Shown: in pieces, positions 11,401 to 20,794 of the stretch | Layout of the letters: each line of letters opens with the position of its first letter | Position numbering within the stretch: the stretch's first letter is position 1 | Assembly: GCA_021229015.1 (NCBI GenBank) | Contig: CM037783.1 | Coordinates: 10,549,324 to 10,613,323, forward strand | Length of the DNA: 64,000 nucleotides | Direction: 5' to 3' | DNA from: Solen grandis | Taxonomy: Eukaryota > Mollusca > Bivalvia > Adapedonta > Solenidae | The notes under the pieces: model-generated | What the model was told of the DNA's origin: nothing | Seen by the model: the letters and a program-made list of their open reading frames with translations, nothing else | Database searches by the model: none | Translations under genes and position numbers: made by a program

Positions 11401-14400
11401 ACTCTATTTTTTGTACTGACCCTAAACTAAAAATGGAAAAAAGTTAAAAATAAAAAAATATTTTAGCCAAATTACCAACCCTATATTTCTGGAAATATTA
11501 ATTAATGTGATGTAGCAGTATATGAGTGCTACATTACATAGTGGAAACAAACACTTTTTTTTTTGCCAAACAGTTTTTAACTATTAATGGAATTTGATTA
11601 ACAATAGCCAAATTCATCGCAGAGATAAAAATTCGTACCCGTTTTCTGTTTTTATATGAAACCGAGAGTATTATTCTATGTATGCCCTGTTTGAAGGTCA
11701 AGGTTACATTCGTGCAGCGGAGAATTCCTGGGAGGGAGGCCATGAGATACCATGCAATGCTTTTATTCACCCAGCATTGTTTGGAGACTGTAGGGTCTGG
11801 TGCATCATATCTGACATGGGAGTTGACCTCTGACAGTAGTCTCTTGTTTGTACGTGGCACTTTCTACAGCGTCAAGTCTGACATGGGAGATGGACCTCAA
11901 GTCAGCAGTCCCTCTTGTTTAAACGTGGGACATTCAAGGAGCGTTTCTTTTGTCATAAGTGATGGACCTTATGACATGTGGTTTTGGTGGAGCGTTTTGG
12001 TTTTGCGAATGTATGTCTGGTCACCCCCTCCGATTTTTTTCCCCTGACCAAATGAGAAACCATACTGCCACTACTGACAAGTTAGAAAATGTACAACATT
12101 GAGATTGTGGTTTATTTGAACTAGTTTGTCATATACATTATTCAAGTGATATATGTAGTTAAGTTTAGTGTTTCATTGTTGAATTTTATCCATCTTGCAA
12201 CAATCAAATATTTTGGCAGTATGTTTATTTATCATTTGCACTAATGAATAATCACATATATTCTATGGATATAGATATATTCTAAACATTACCCTGAGAT
12301 TTTACCCACAGATTGTGGGCCGATTGACATCCAAGTGACCTTTGGGTCAGCAGCCCTGTCTGGGAGCAAGTACCAGGATACAGTGGTGTACACATGTGAC
12401 CCGGGCTACCATATGACAGGAAACACATCCTTGACCTCATTGACCATCAAATGTACACACAGAGGGATTTGGGATAGTACCCCACCAACATGTACTGCCA
12501 TAGGTATAATTTAGCAGGATTAGTTATGTGCTTGCAAATTTGTTTTGCCATACCCCTTCAAATGAATGTTTTAGGGGGTATACTGGAATCAGTCTGTTGG
12601 AAGATTGGTCTGTCCCCAAAAAGGAATTTCTTTTGTCATAAGTGATATATATTTACTGGTTTTGAGACATGTATACATTGTGTTAAGATAAAAGCTTTGA
12701 TGTGCGTTTCATGTAAGATGGGTCAAAGTCACTGTTTCTAAAATTAGACTTGAGTTACTGCTTTCCGTCGGCAAATTGGAATTTTCTTAAATAACTTTGG
12801 TCAGGAATGAGATATAACCCAAACAGAATATACTAACTTTTTATCGGGTTTGTGATATATTAATTAAGTTTGGAACATATATAGGTAGCTTGTGTGAAGA
12901 TGATAAAGCTTTGAAAGCTTTATAGAGCTTTTGGGTCAATGCCACGGTTACTATAACAATGGACTTCCATTTCTGTCAATAACAATTGTAACAAGAATTA
13001 AATATTTTACCCTGGTTTGGACATATATTTTTCTTTTGTGTGAAAAGTAATTCCTTTTAATGATAATTTTTTACTCTTCTTTCATGAGACTTGTACCAAA
13101 ATGTCTCCATTTATTAAAATTTATAGTTTCTGCTTCTAACTTGACTATTTGGGTTTACCGTCGCTTCGACAGTATTTCAGTCATATAGCAACGTCCAGCT
13201 AATTACAGGTGGAGGAAGACCCCGAATGCACGGAGGCATCCGGGTAGAAACCCCGACCTACCGCAAGCCAGCTGGAAGGCTTCCTCACATGAAAATCCGA
13301 ATGACCCTGCCGGGATTCGAACCCACGCGGTGAGGGGCTGAGTGAGTGTTAAAGTCAGCGACTTTACCCTCTCGGCCACGGAGGCCCCGTTTCTGCTTCT
13401 ACTTCCATACTATGACAAAGCAATATGTGGGGGTATTAGTTACATTTGTGACAGTTCTAGTATATTTGGCAGTCAATTCAACAGTGGTGTTTAATATTTC
13501 AAACTTTTTAGTTTATTTTTCTTTTTCTTTTTTTTCATGAAAATAATAATCATGGAACTTTTTACCTGACTCAGTAACAATTCATTTTTCATATACCATT
13601 GAAAAGCATGAACAGGTTTTTGTACATTTCCTACATATATTAATGTAAATGTTTATAGTAGTATAAAACTTAATTTGTTCTGCATGTGTAGACTGATGTG
13701 GTTTTTTTATTCTGGTTTCATTTGTCACTTATGGTGTTAGGTTACCATACGAGAGGAAGCTGAATTTATGATCACAAAATACACTTGAGAGGCCAGCCTT
13801 GATGCCTGTTGTTACAGATTGTGGCCTGCTGTCAGACCCAGCCAATGGCACTGTGTCTATTGTAACTGGTACCCGCTTCCAGGATGTGGCCAGGTACAAA
13901 TGTGATTTTGGGTACCGGTTGGTTGGAAATGGTACCCGGCAGTGTGGGGCAGACAGTCTATGGAGCGAGGCAGCACCATCCTGTCTCATTTACGGTCAGT
14001 TGACATTTGTGTAATTTAATTGGAAGCAAGCATTTTAGCATGTCTATTCATAGCATGATTAATAACATGTACATGTATTAGAATGAAATATACCTTCATA
14101 GATTTGTCTGATATCAGGTACAGACATTACAATCTAATTTTTGGAGCACATTAGAGTCAATAGTATTCTTTGCATTACAGAAAGAAAAACAATTAAAAAA
14201 CCACAGTTATATTTATTAAGTCAATCTATTGTTGTATATTAATCAAGGATTAAAAAATTTGCAATTTCCAGACTGTGGACCTTTAAACTTCAACAGCAAT
14301 GGAAGTGTGGATGTCAAGGGAACACAATACAATAACATAGCTTCGTACCAATGTAACAAAGGGTTTTACAGGAGTTCTGGTTCCCATATCAGAATATGTC

Positions 14401-14448
14401 AGCATGGTGGCACCTGGTCAGGAGTGGAACCAATATGTACCATACAGG
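8278..14448 (+). CDS. Multi-sushi (CCP) domain protein, internal part of gene, six exons
   Basis: Exons at 8278-8463, 9647-9823, 10396-10571, 12312-12503, 13818-13994 and 14272-14448 each code one sushi/CCP domain of 58-64 residues. Each has the family pattern: CG or C at the start, YxC in the middle, a third Cys, a Trp, and a final PxC or GC. Every intron is phase 1, usual for CCP exons, so domains can be added or skipped without a frame change; exon 3 breaks this because it is one base short. Sushi domains are disulphide-bonded modules of secreted or cell-surface proteins (complement regulators, selectins, CSMD and SVEP families), and many N-glycosylation sequons (NGS, NQT, NLT, NGT) fit that. 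No signal peptide, membrane segment, start or stop codon is seen. The gene must extend left beyond exon 1 and right toward or into the gap at 15306. Confidence 0.85.
9176..9310 (-). repeat. tRNA-derived SINE head, copy 1
   Basis: On the - strand, a 73-base cloverleaf can be drawn (about 9196-9268): acceptor AGCCGGA with TCAGGCT, D arm GCTC/GAGC, T arm CCGGG-TTCGAGT-CCCGG. The anticodon loop CATGTCA lacks U33, and the flanks (CTTACATATGATTCTCCCC) recur at the second copy, so this is a SINE head rather than a working tRNA gene. Confidence 0.7.
9423..9555 (-). repeat. tRNA-derived SINE head, copy 2
   Basis: Same unit and flanks as 9176-9310, about 245 bp further right in the same orientation. 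The T stem has decayed while the D arm and the anticodon stem still pair. Both copies sit in the intron between sushi exons 1 and 2. Confidence 0.7.
9647..9823 (+). CDS. Sushi exon 2
   Basis: 177 bp, phase 1 to 1, between TTTCTAG and GTATGG. It codes CPSHGQLKGG, ATVTCNTGHSF, SRCEADGHWSS and FGC. It starts with CP rather than CG, and all four Cys and the Trp are kept. Confidence 0.85.
10018..10259. mobile_element. TTAA-bounded MITE, copy 2 (242 bp)
   Basis: Near-identical to 2912-3162 except for a shorter hairpin loop (AAGTTACTCGCAGG). It lies in the intron before sushi exon 3. Confidence 0.9.
10396..10571 (+). CDS. Sushi exon 3, one base short
   Basis: It codes CGSLNYTGNGSVNLTG, YRCVTGYN, RSCQADSKWNG and PMC, then the donor GTAACT. 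From the only nearby acceptor (TTTTTAG) the exon is 176 bp, one base short of a multiple of three. Exons 1, 4, 5 and 6 begin AC or AT before TGT, whereas this one begins with a lone C. A missing base at the acceptor (AG|aCTGTGG) would restore phase 1. Confidence 0.75.
10572..12311. other. Intron between sushi exons 3 and 4
   Basis: Contains an isolated hairpin-element end (GGTAAGTGAC...TTGGCCCTCTTGT, 10650-10686) and a 121-codon open frame at 11682-12047. That frame has internal repetition (a pair of CTGACATGGGAG phrases) and no recognisable domain. No further sushi-type Cys pattern is seen. Confidence 0.5.
12312..12503 (+). CDS. Sushi exon 4
   Basis: 192 bp, phase 1 to 1, between CCCACAG and GTATAA. 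It codes CGPIDIQVTFGSAALSG, VVYTCDPGYH, IKCTHRGIWDS and PPTC. It is slightly longer than its neighbours because of a TSLTSLT insertion before the third Cys. Confidence 0.85.
13140..13389 (-). repeat. SINE with tRNA-Ser/Leu-like head, copy 1
   Basis: The - strand head has GGCCTCCGTGGCCGAGAGGG (A box) and GGGTTCGAATCCCGGC (B box). The body includes AGGAAGCCTTCCAGCTGGCT and CGGTAGGTCGG, and the tail ends near TAAACCCAAATAGTC. A second copy in opposite orientation lies at 20081-20335. The organisation resembles SINEs with a conserved central domain. Confidence 0.8.
13818..13994 (+). CDS. Sushi exon 5
   Basis: 177 bp, phase 1 to 1, between GTTACAG and GTCAGT. It codes CGLLSDPANGTVS, ARYKCDFGYRL, RQCGADSLWSE and PSC, with sequons NGT (twice). 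Confidence 0.9.
14272..14448 (+). CDS. Sushi exon 6
   Basis: 177 bp, phase 1 to 1, between TTTCCAG and GTGAGA. It codes CGPLNFNSNGSVDVKG, ASYQCNKGFYR, RICQHGGTWSG and PIC. It is the last exon of this gene visible before the gap, 857 bp further on. Confidence 0.9.
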
Positions 14449-14635
14449 GTGAGACCATACATGTTTATATTCATAGATACTTAGTATAAAAAATCAAATT
14501 TGATTAGTAACTTTGTTTATGTAGTTATTTGTCCATATATATCATTTAGCTATGCCATGTTATATACCATAGATAATAAAAGCATTGCCAGACCTATCTG
14601 ATAGCAGTTCTCACTGTGATCACACTGTTCCCTCC

Positions 14636-14877
14636 TTAACCCTTTCCCTCGTATAGACTCATTTTGACGCACTCTGTAGGTACCACATAAAGCCTGATCT
14701 GCAGAAAACCACAGTTAAACCTTACCAAATTTAATTACAAAATCCTCATTTCCAGACCACTGAGGAGCAGCGAACAGCATAAAACCTGATCAGCCTGCAA
14801 GTTACTCGCAGGCTGATCTGGTTTTATGCTGTTCGCATAGGTCTTTTCATGGTGTCCTCTTTGAGGGAAAGGGTTAA
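14636..14877. mobile_element. TTAA-bounded MITE, copy 3 (242 bp)
   Basis: Same ends and same hairpin as 10018-10259 with a few substitutions (TCGTATAG, CACTCTGTAGG). It is flanked by TTAA on both sides. Confidence 0.9.
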
Positions 14878-15305
14878 ATAATAAATCTAGTCACATAAAT
14901 CAAACCTTACAAGTATGCACTAGCTGAAAAATAAATCCCATTCTTTGTCTCCTTGAGCAAAATCAACTTGAATTGTTGTTTGAAACATTCATAGATCCAT
15001 TTGATAATATCAAGAATTTTCTTAATATTTGTATTCTAAATATTATTTTTCCATGTTTGACCGTCATCTCCACTGAATATGACATGTCAGTGCGTTTATA
15101 TCATATTTTGAACCCTGCAATTAGCCAGTTGTCATGGTAGCTTTTGTTTAATTATTTTATTCAACCGTAGACAGTATTAATATTTACTATTAGGGTCCTT
15201 TTTCACTAAAGCTCTGTTAAAAAAAATCTGTATTTGCAACTATTTCAGATGTAAAAAAAGCATTAGTATTAGAGTTTTTCCTTACAAAAAGTAATTAGTT
15301 TGTGC

Positions 15306-15405
15306 NNNNNNNNNNNNNNNNNNNNNNNNNNNNNNNNNNNNNNNNNNNNNNNNNNNNNNNNNNNNNNNNNNNNNNNNNNNNNNNNNNNNNNNNNNNNNNN
15401 NNNNN
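15306..15405. other. Assembly gap, 100 N
   Basis: Exactly 100 unknown bases, the conventional placeholder for a gap of unknown size. The similarity between the two stathmin-like gene regions begins at the first base or so after it, so the 3' flank of gene A and possibly the end of the sushi gene are lost here. Confidence 0.98.
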
Positions 15406-15479
15406 GGAAACTAATTTGATATGAAGCGTAATCTTGAAAAGCTCCAGTTTGTTTATGTTGGGGTCCCTGAGTTCACAGT

Positions 15480-15753
15480 TCAACATTTTCGACTTTCGGC
15501 GGCACCGTCGGCCACCGCACCAGCTCCATTCTTGCTGATGACGTCATCATTCGTGTTCTCAATCTCCGCGTCGCCAGTAGTGAACATATTCTGGACGGAC
15601 TTCTTGATGCGGGCAGACCTGCATCTCTTGGCCAGCTTCTCGAGGTTGGCTTTTCTCTGTTCCTCATCCAAAGCGGTCCTGTGGGCGGTGATCTCCAGGG
15701 CTCGGGCCCGGTACCTCTCCTCCTCCTCGGCCTTCCTTCTTGCACACTCCTCC
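15480..15753 (-). CDS. Stathmin-like gene A, exon 4 and stop
   Basis: 274 bp from TTTCCAG to TGA at 15480. It starts EECARRKAEEEERYRARAL, continues through DEEQRKANLEKLAKRC, KKSVQNMF and an acidic/Ala-rich tail, and ends ESRKC. By eye, 17 of 274 bases differ from copy B (about 94% identity). Confidence 0.85.
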
Positions 15754-17395
15754 CTGGAAATGAAAAAAGATTAAATCTTGATAACTTATTGAACTACATG
15801 TACATTTATACATACAAAAGGGGTTTGATACATATATGTATGTAGTGTAAATCATATACTAGTATGCGTGATAATGCTCGGGGATGCACTAGCTTCGAAA
15901 AATCAAACGTTATTCTATATGTTGTCTAATAATGTCTAAGTTGCACAATAAAACACGAAGGGAGTTGACCCATTTCATTGCTTTATACAGAATTCATATA
16001 ATTTGCTCTATTACAAGATGCGATGATCAATACGTAAAGAACTTGGAAACCTTTCATTCTTAGTTTATCATTACACACGTGTGGAGTTTGTTTTTATCTT
16101 CTTACAAAACATCAAACACATATTTTTTTCTCTATTCCAATCAGTAATAGTGTGTGTTATGTTGAGAAGATAACAATGTAGAATGCCACGGAGGTACTTC
16201 TAGGTTTTCACATCTTTGAGAATGCCCATGTTTTTGTTTTGTTTTTTAAACTAGAACTTACTTCGAGTAAATGCTTAATAGTAAAGATGCAGGTTATTTC
16301 TAAACTCCAGGGACAAAAGCATTATCTCCAATTTCAAGGAAAGTGTATTCTAATCAAAACCTAAGAAGATGCTACTATCTGATTTATTCATTTATTTTGC
16401 AGCCTGTTATTTAGGTGTAATTACTCTAATTTATTTCCAAGTTTTCGATAGAAAAAAAAAAAAAAAAAAAAAAAAAAACACACACACACAAAAAAACTAG
16501 TCAGTCTTCAGTCATTTGGTAGCGTTCATGTAGGTCTACACCTCTTAAATAATAAAACGTTACCTAAAAAAGGTTATCATACTGATTTACCTTTTCCTCT
16601 CAAATTCCTTTGCTGCCTCCTTCCTTCTAAGCATTTCCTCTTTTCGACGAATATCTGCCAGAATTGCTTTCTGCCTGGCAGTCTCAAGGGTCTGAACCGA
16701 AAAAGGAATACATTTTGTTTGAATTTGATTCTCTTTATTCAGTAGGGTTACTTTTTATCAGATCGAATTAAGAAGTATATAAAATATTGTAATAATACAA
16801 TGCATTACTTACCATGGTTGACTTTGGTCTTGGAGCAGGAGTGAATACTCTCTTTGGAGGTTCAAGGAATCCAACATCAAAAGCGATACCGCCATGTGTG
16901 CTCTTTGTTACTCGTGCTGCAAAGAATACTAAATAATTAATAAAAATAAAGAAAATGTATGAAAAATTAATATGCATGCATAAACGATTATATCTATTCA
17001 TAATAGTTCACAAAAGATCAGTCCTTGCCTATTCCTATAAGTATTTAATGATTTATGAGGATATAATTGCGCTGTTGTTGTTAACCCCCTTTCATTAGAC
17101 TGGAGAGTCATAAGTTTGATTTCTGGTTCAACATGAAGTGAAATCTTTAAGACATCTACTTTGTCGCCAGTCAGCCAGATGCATTACAAAATGTCTTACG
17201 CTCCCATAATAAAATTCTAAATCACCCTTAAATAGCGCTTCACAACCTCGAAAACCTTGTTAATTTAAAACCCTGCCTACCGGTATTGGCTGAATGTTTT
17301 GGTCTTTTGCTTTTCTTTGAAGACACTTTCTTCTTTCCTTTCCTCTTTTCACTTCGTCTTTTCCACCAGACGTTAACAAAATCAAAACACCCCAT
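15480..17395 (-). CDS. Stathmin-like protein, gene A (197 residues, four exons)
   Basis: Coding exons in transcript order are 17395-17281, 16916-16813, 16691-16591 and 15753-15480, with consistent phases and GT-AG ends. The protein starts MGCFDFVNVWWKRR, so Gly2 and Cys3 are possible lipidation sites, though residue 6 is Phe and not the preferred Ser/Thr. Then come a Lys-rich segment (15-35), GGIAFDVGFLEPPKRVF (about 47-63), and a long charged helix (about 74-155) with LETARQKAILADIRRKEE and DEEQRKANLEKLAKRCR. This order, a short GxAF[DE]V segment, a Pro-rich linker, LE then an Arg/Glu helix with EEMLRR, resembles the stathmin domain, which binds tubulin; stathmin relatives also have N-terminal Cys for membrane anchoring. 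Assignment is by eye and moderate. A coiled-coil protein of another family is the alternative. Copy B lies 9 kb away in the same direction. Confidence 0.7.
15754..16590. other. Intron 3 of stathmin-like gene A
   Basis: Contains a 27-base A run followed by CA repeats at 16452-16492, and at 15916-15992 a stretch that recurs at 18893-18966 (GGGAGTTGACCCATTTCATT). No other feature is seen. Confidence 0.6.
16591..16691 (-). CDS. Stathmin-like gene A, exon 3
   Basis: 101 bp between GGTTCAG and GTAAAT. It codes 34 residues, starting TLETARQKAILADIRRKEE, identical in protein to copy B exon 3. Confidence 0.85.
16813..16916 (-). CDS. Stathmin-like gene A, exon 2
   Basis: 104 bp between TTTGCAG and GTAAGT. 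It codes RVTKSTHGGIAFDVGF, then EPPKRVFTPAPRPK. Confidence 0.8.
17281..17395 (-). CDS. Stathmin-like gene A, exon 1
   Basis: 115 bp from ATG at 17395 to the donor GGTAGGC (38 codons plus one base). It codes MGCFDFVNVWWKRR and the Lys/Ser-rich KKKVSSKKSKRPK. The ATG was chosen because it is conserved in copy B and lies about 58 bp from the conserved CRE. Confidence 0.8.
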
Positions 17396-17433
17396 CTTTA
17401 TGCGTTGTTTGTTGTGCTAGTTCTGTCGCTTGC

Positions 17434-17469
17434 CGTCGCTAAGTGATGTCAGTGACGTCACTGTTGGTA
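17434..17469 (-). promoter_or_regulatory. Conserved promoter block with CRE, gene A
   Basis: Palindromic TGACGTCA at 17453-17460, preceded by a second half-like TGATGTCA. The 36 bases around it are identical to 26029-26064 upstream of copy B. TGACGTCA is the CREB/ATF site. It sits about 60 bp from the ATG, a position usual for CRE-driven promoters. Confidence 0.65.
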
Positions 17470-17519
17470 CGTTATCTCAGTAGAAACAGGCATGCGCAAC
17501 TTGACGTCTTTGAAATTTA

Positions 17520-18200
17520 AGATGTAAATAATAATAATAATAATAATAAAATCTTTATTTATAGAAGGTAGCTTAGTAAGTTTACAAACACTGTAAGTAT
17601 AACTTCTTAGCACGAGGCCTTCTGAAATAAAACAGCTATGTTATGTACAATATGGTGAAAATAAAAACAAGTCTAAGGTTCTTAATAGAAATCACTTTGC
17701 ATATTTATGCAGATGATGATGGTAATGATGAAAATTGTGTAAAAAGTGATGATGAGAATGGAAGAGGAATTGTCTGCTTGCATATCATTTAACATATTTC
17801 AAATCTATGAAACCTAATATTAACACCAAGAACAAGGATCAAAGCGTAATATTTGAAACGAAACGATAGCAAACGAATTGCACATATCATTCGGACGTTT
17901 ACGCATATATACACAATACATTATACCTGGTTGTCCAGTGATGTCCATGCTATTTTTTAACATGTTAATAGTTTGACAAACTTAGGTACAAGCAATCTCA
18001 AGCAAACAACAAATTTAACATATGATAAACCGAACATAGACTTCTTTAAAGAAAAGTTAATTAACACATTAATCGTTGTCGTCTTTAAAAGTATTTCTAC
18101 AAATATGGGACCCGTTTCACTAAACTTCGTACGAACAAATTTGACTTACTGTAAGTAGTATACGTCATGTTGGTAAGTCTAGTCTCAGTAAAACACTGCG
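17520..18200. repeat. Diverged tandem duplication, unit 1 (about 690 bp)
   Basis: Starts with (TAA)n at 17527-17550. Landmarks shared in order with 18215-18900: CAGATGATGATGGTAAT, ACGTTTACGCA, CATGTTAATA, GACCCGTTTCACTAAA and CGAACAAATTTGA. No gene is seen. Confidence 0.65.
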
Positions 18201-18214
18201 AAGTTGACCCTTTG

Positions 18215-18910
18215 AAAATTTAAGATGGGTAATAATAATAATACATACGTGAAACTATTATTATCGAGGTAACTTATACCGTTTGCCAACCTTATAAACT
18301 TCCACACAGGCCCTAAATATCAAGCTATGTTTGTACACATTATGGTGATAAAGAATATATTAGACGTAACAACAAACAAACAAAATTGATTGTCTGGTTC
18401 TTAATACGACAATCACTTTTCAATTTTCAGATGATGATGGTAATATGGGAAATTTCGTAACAGCATTATGAGAATGACAAGAATGTTGGCCCTTGACATA
18501 CAAATTTGAAATATTTCCAAATCTTAAACAATATAACCCAATCATCAAATTCCAAATGGCTGGATAATTAACAACGATAGTCGAATCGAATTGCTACATA
18601 CATTACAACGTTTACGCACTGAGTACACAAATACTTAAATGGTTGTCCGTCAAATTGTCCATGTCTATTTTTTCAACATGTTAATATTGACAAATCTTAG
18701 GTGAATGACAATTAAGCCAACAAAAAAATATAAATATGATATACCGACTAACTTCTAAACGTAGACAATCCTTAATTAACAGCATTAATCGTGTGTCGAT
18801 TTAAATGGTGATTGATTTAGAATATGGGCCCGTTAACACTTAAAATGTCGGACGAACAAATTTGATTTATGATGTAAGTACGTTATCTATGATTACATGT
18901 TGTCTAATAA
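18215..18910. repeat. Diverged tandem duplication, unit 2
   Basis: Same landmarks as unit 1 with many small insertions and deletions. At 18893-18966 it continues into a stretch matching 15916-15992 in gene A intron 3, so it is a mosaic. Confidence 0.6.
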
Positions 18911-19051
18911 TTCTAGAGTTGCCCATAGATACGAAGGGAGTTGACCCATTTCATTGCTTTATACAAACACAACTCTATTTACAAAGAAAAAAATCACAGG
19001 AAAAATAGATCTACTATTTTACATCTGTGAATTTCCGCTTACGAAGATTTT

Positions 19052-19083
19052 CTTTGTACGAAGTTGAGTGAAATGGGCCCCTG
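19052..19083. repeat. Inverted counterpart of 18105-18140
   Basis: TACGAAGTTGAGTGAAATGG here is the reverse complement, with few mismatches, of CCGTTTCACTAAACTTCGTA at about 18112. The pair could be the ends of a TIR element about 0.97 kb long that covers unit 2 of the tandem duplication. Confidence 0.45.
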
Positions 19084-19084
19084 A

Positions 19085-19245
19085 GTTTTTTAATGTCACA
19101 CTTCAGTATCACGCCGTGGACATGTGACATTTCACTCCTAGTAGCATTTTTGTGACACCTGGCAAATCAGTGATTCAACTACCATTATATGCTGAGCTTT
19201 ACGACTTTGATATGTCGTGCGCGGCCAGGGGTCGAACCCATGTAC
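19085..19245 (-). repeat. SINE-like fragment (CAGTATCACGCCGTGGAC family), copy 1
   Basis: Shares the order CACTTCAGTATCAC, GTGACA, CAACTACC, ATGCTGAG with 28760-29035 and 54445-54770. A B-box-like GGTTCGACCCCTGG reads on the - strand near 19230. Confidence 0.55.
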
Positions 19246-19439
19246 GAATAATGACGTTTCTACTAGCAACAAAAGTTTGAGTTATGTTGCATAGTACACA
19301 CTTTTTTGTTTTCAAAAGTATTGGACTACGCATTATAGACCATGGTGATTATAAACAAATTAGAGCACGTGATTGGACTTGGGACTAAAACAAGTTAGCT
19401 TGTATAGTAAATTCGTGTACAGGCAATGGTTCACTAAAT

Positions 19440-19503
19440 AATCTCTCTCTCTCTCTCCTCTCTTTCTCAGCATAAATCCTGACTAGAAAACTTCCAAATA
19501 TGA

Positions 19504-19534
<31 letters not shown>

Positions 19535-19800
19535 TTTGAGGCGGGGGTGGGGGCGCTATGATAGCCGTCATTAAGTTATTTTCCACTGTCAAAAATATCT
19601 TTTTATCTCTAATTTCTGAATAAAAAAAACAATATAAGATTCTAAAGAAGAATTCATTCAAATAAAAAAAAAGAAACAGCGACTTGGTTCTTTTGGCTAC
19701 ACAAAGTTATCAAGTTTGGTGTATTATTGTGTAATGTTCAGACAAGTAAAATCAGAATTTACGTAAAAGAAAAAAAGAAGAAAAAAAAAACGAAAAAAAA
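19440..19800. repeat. Simple-sequence tract
   Basis: CT repeats (19441-19470), a T run at 19512-19537, then A-rich tracts to 19800. Small open frames here are low-complexity artefacts. Confidence 0.7.
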
Positions 19801-20080
19801 AACCGTAATAATAATGCTTGGGCAGCCCTCTGTTACTTTTGACGTTTCTCGTGTTAACGATGACGTTGACGTCCAATTTATAGACTGCGACAAAAGCGCG
19901 ATGACCGGTTTCTAGCTCACCTTAGCAAAAGACCTAAAATCAGGAGATCCGCTTCTCGGCGAGATATCGCAAGTCTCGGAGTTGCAAGTTATAACGAAGG
20001 TAATTATTGAACCTAAAGCATACGGTCTTTAAATGATATTAAGAATGAGTGTTATTTTACTTTTACTTTCGTTAGTTAGG

Positions 20081-20335
20081 GGCCTCCGTGGCCGAGAGGG
20101 TAAAGTCGCTGACTTTCACACTCACTTAGCCCCTCTCCGCGTGGGATCGAGTTCCGGCAGGGTCATTCGAATTTTCACGTGAGGAAGCCTTCCAGCTGGC
20201 TTGCGGTAGGTCGGTGGTTCTACCCGGATGCCATCGTGCATTCGGGGTCTTCCTCCACGTGTAATTAGCTGGACGTCGCTATATGACTGAAATACTGTCG
20301 AAGCGACGGTAAACTCAAATAGTCATAGTCAAGTC
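20081..20335 (+). repeat. SINE with tRNA-Ser/Leu-like head, copy 2
   Basis: Head GGCCTCCGTGGCCGAGAGGG followed by GATCGAGTTCCGGC, body AGGAAGCCTTCCAGCTGGCT, tail GGTAAACTCAAATAGTCA. It is the inverse-orientation partner of 13140-13389; the two flank stathmin-like gene A. Confidence 0.85.
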
Positions 20336-20794
20336 ATTCGTGAGTTTAGGAAAGCTTATTGCACCAAAATTGAACAACAAATAAAAACGTTTTGTTAAAA
20401 ATCTTCAAAGATTGTTTCTATAATGGCTACCATAATTTCCCAACAAGAAATGCATTTACCCTTCTTACACATTATTAAGAGTATCTAGTTACCGAATGGT
20501 AAAAAATGATAAAAATGCATATCTTATTATTATAATGCAAAGTAAAATTCTCTCTTCTGATTGGTCAGTGAGCCGTACGTGTACATTATTACATGTAGTT
20601 ATACAGTTTCTTGTCAGGGTACGACTATTTATTCCTTGCTGAGAAAAAATGTTTAACTAATAATACACGAAAGACATTTTTTTAATCAAAAATGATGTCA
20701 CTTTCGCGATCGCGAACAGAGTATACGAGATTTCTCTAATAGTTTTTTTTTTTAAGTTGGGTATCTCTTGGTTTTAGGTCTTTGTTTTATCACA

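Noticed and set aside
11682..12047. 121-codon open frame between sushi exons 3 and 4
   Set aside because: Contains internally repeated phrases and no sushi Cys pattern or other domain; likely intron sequence.
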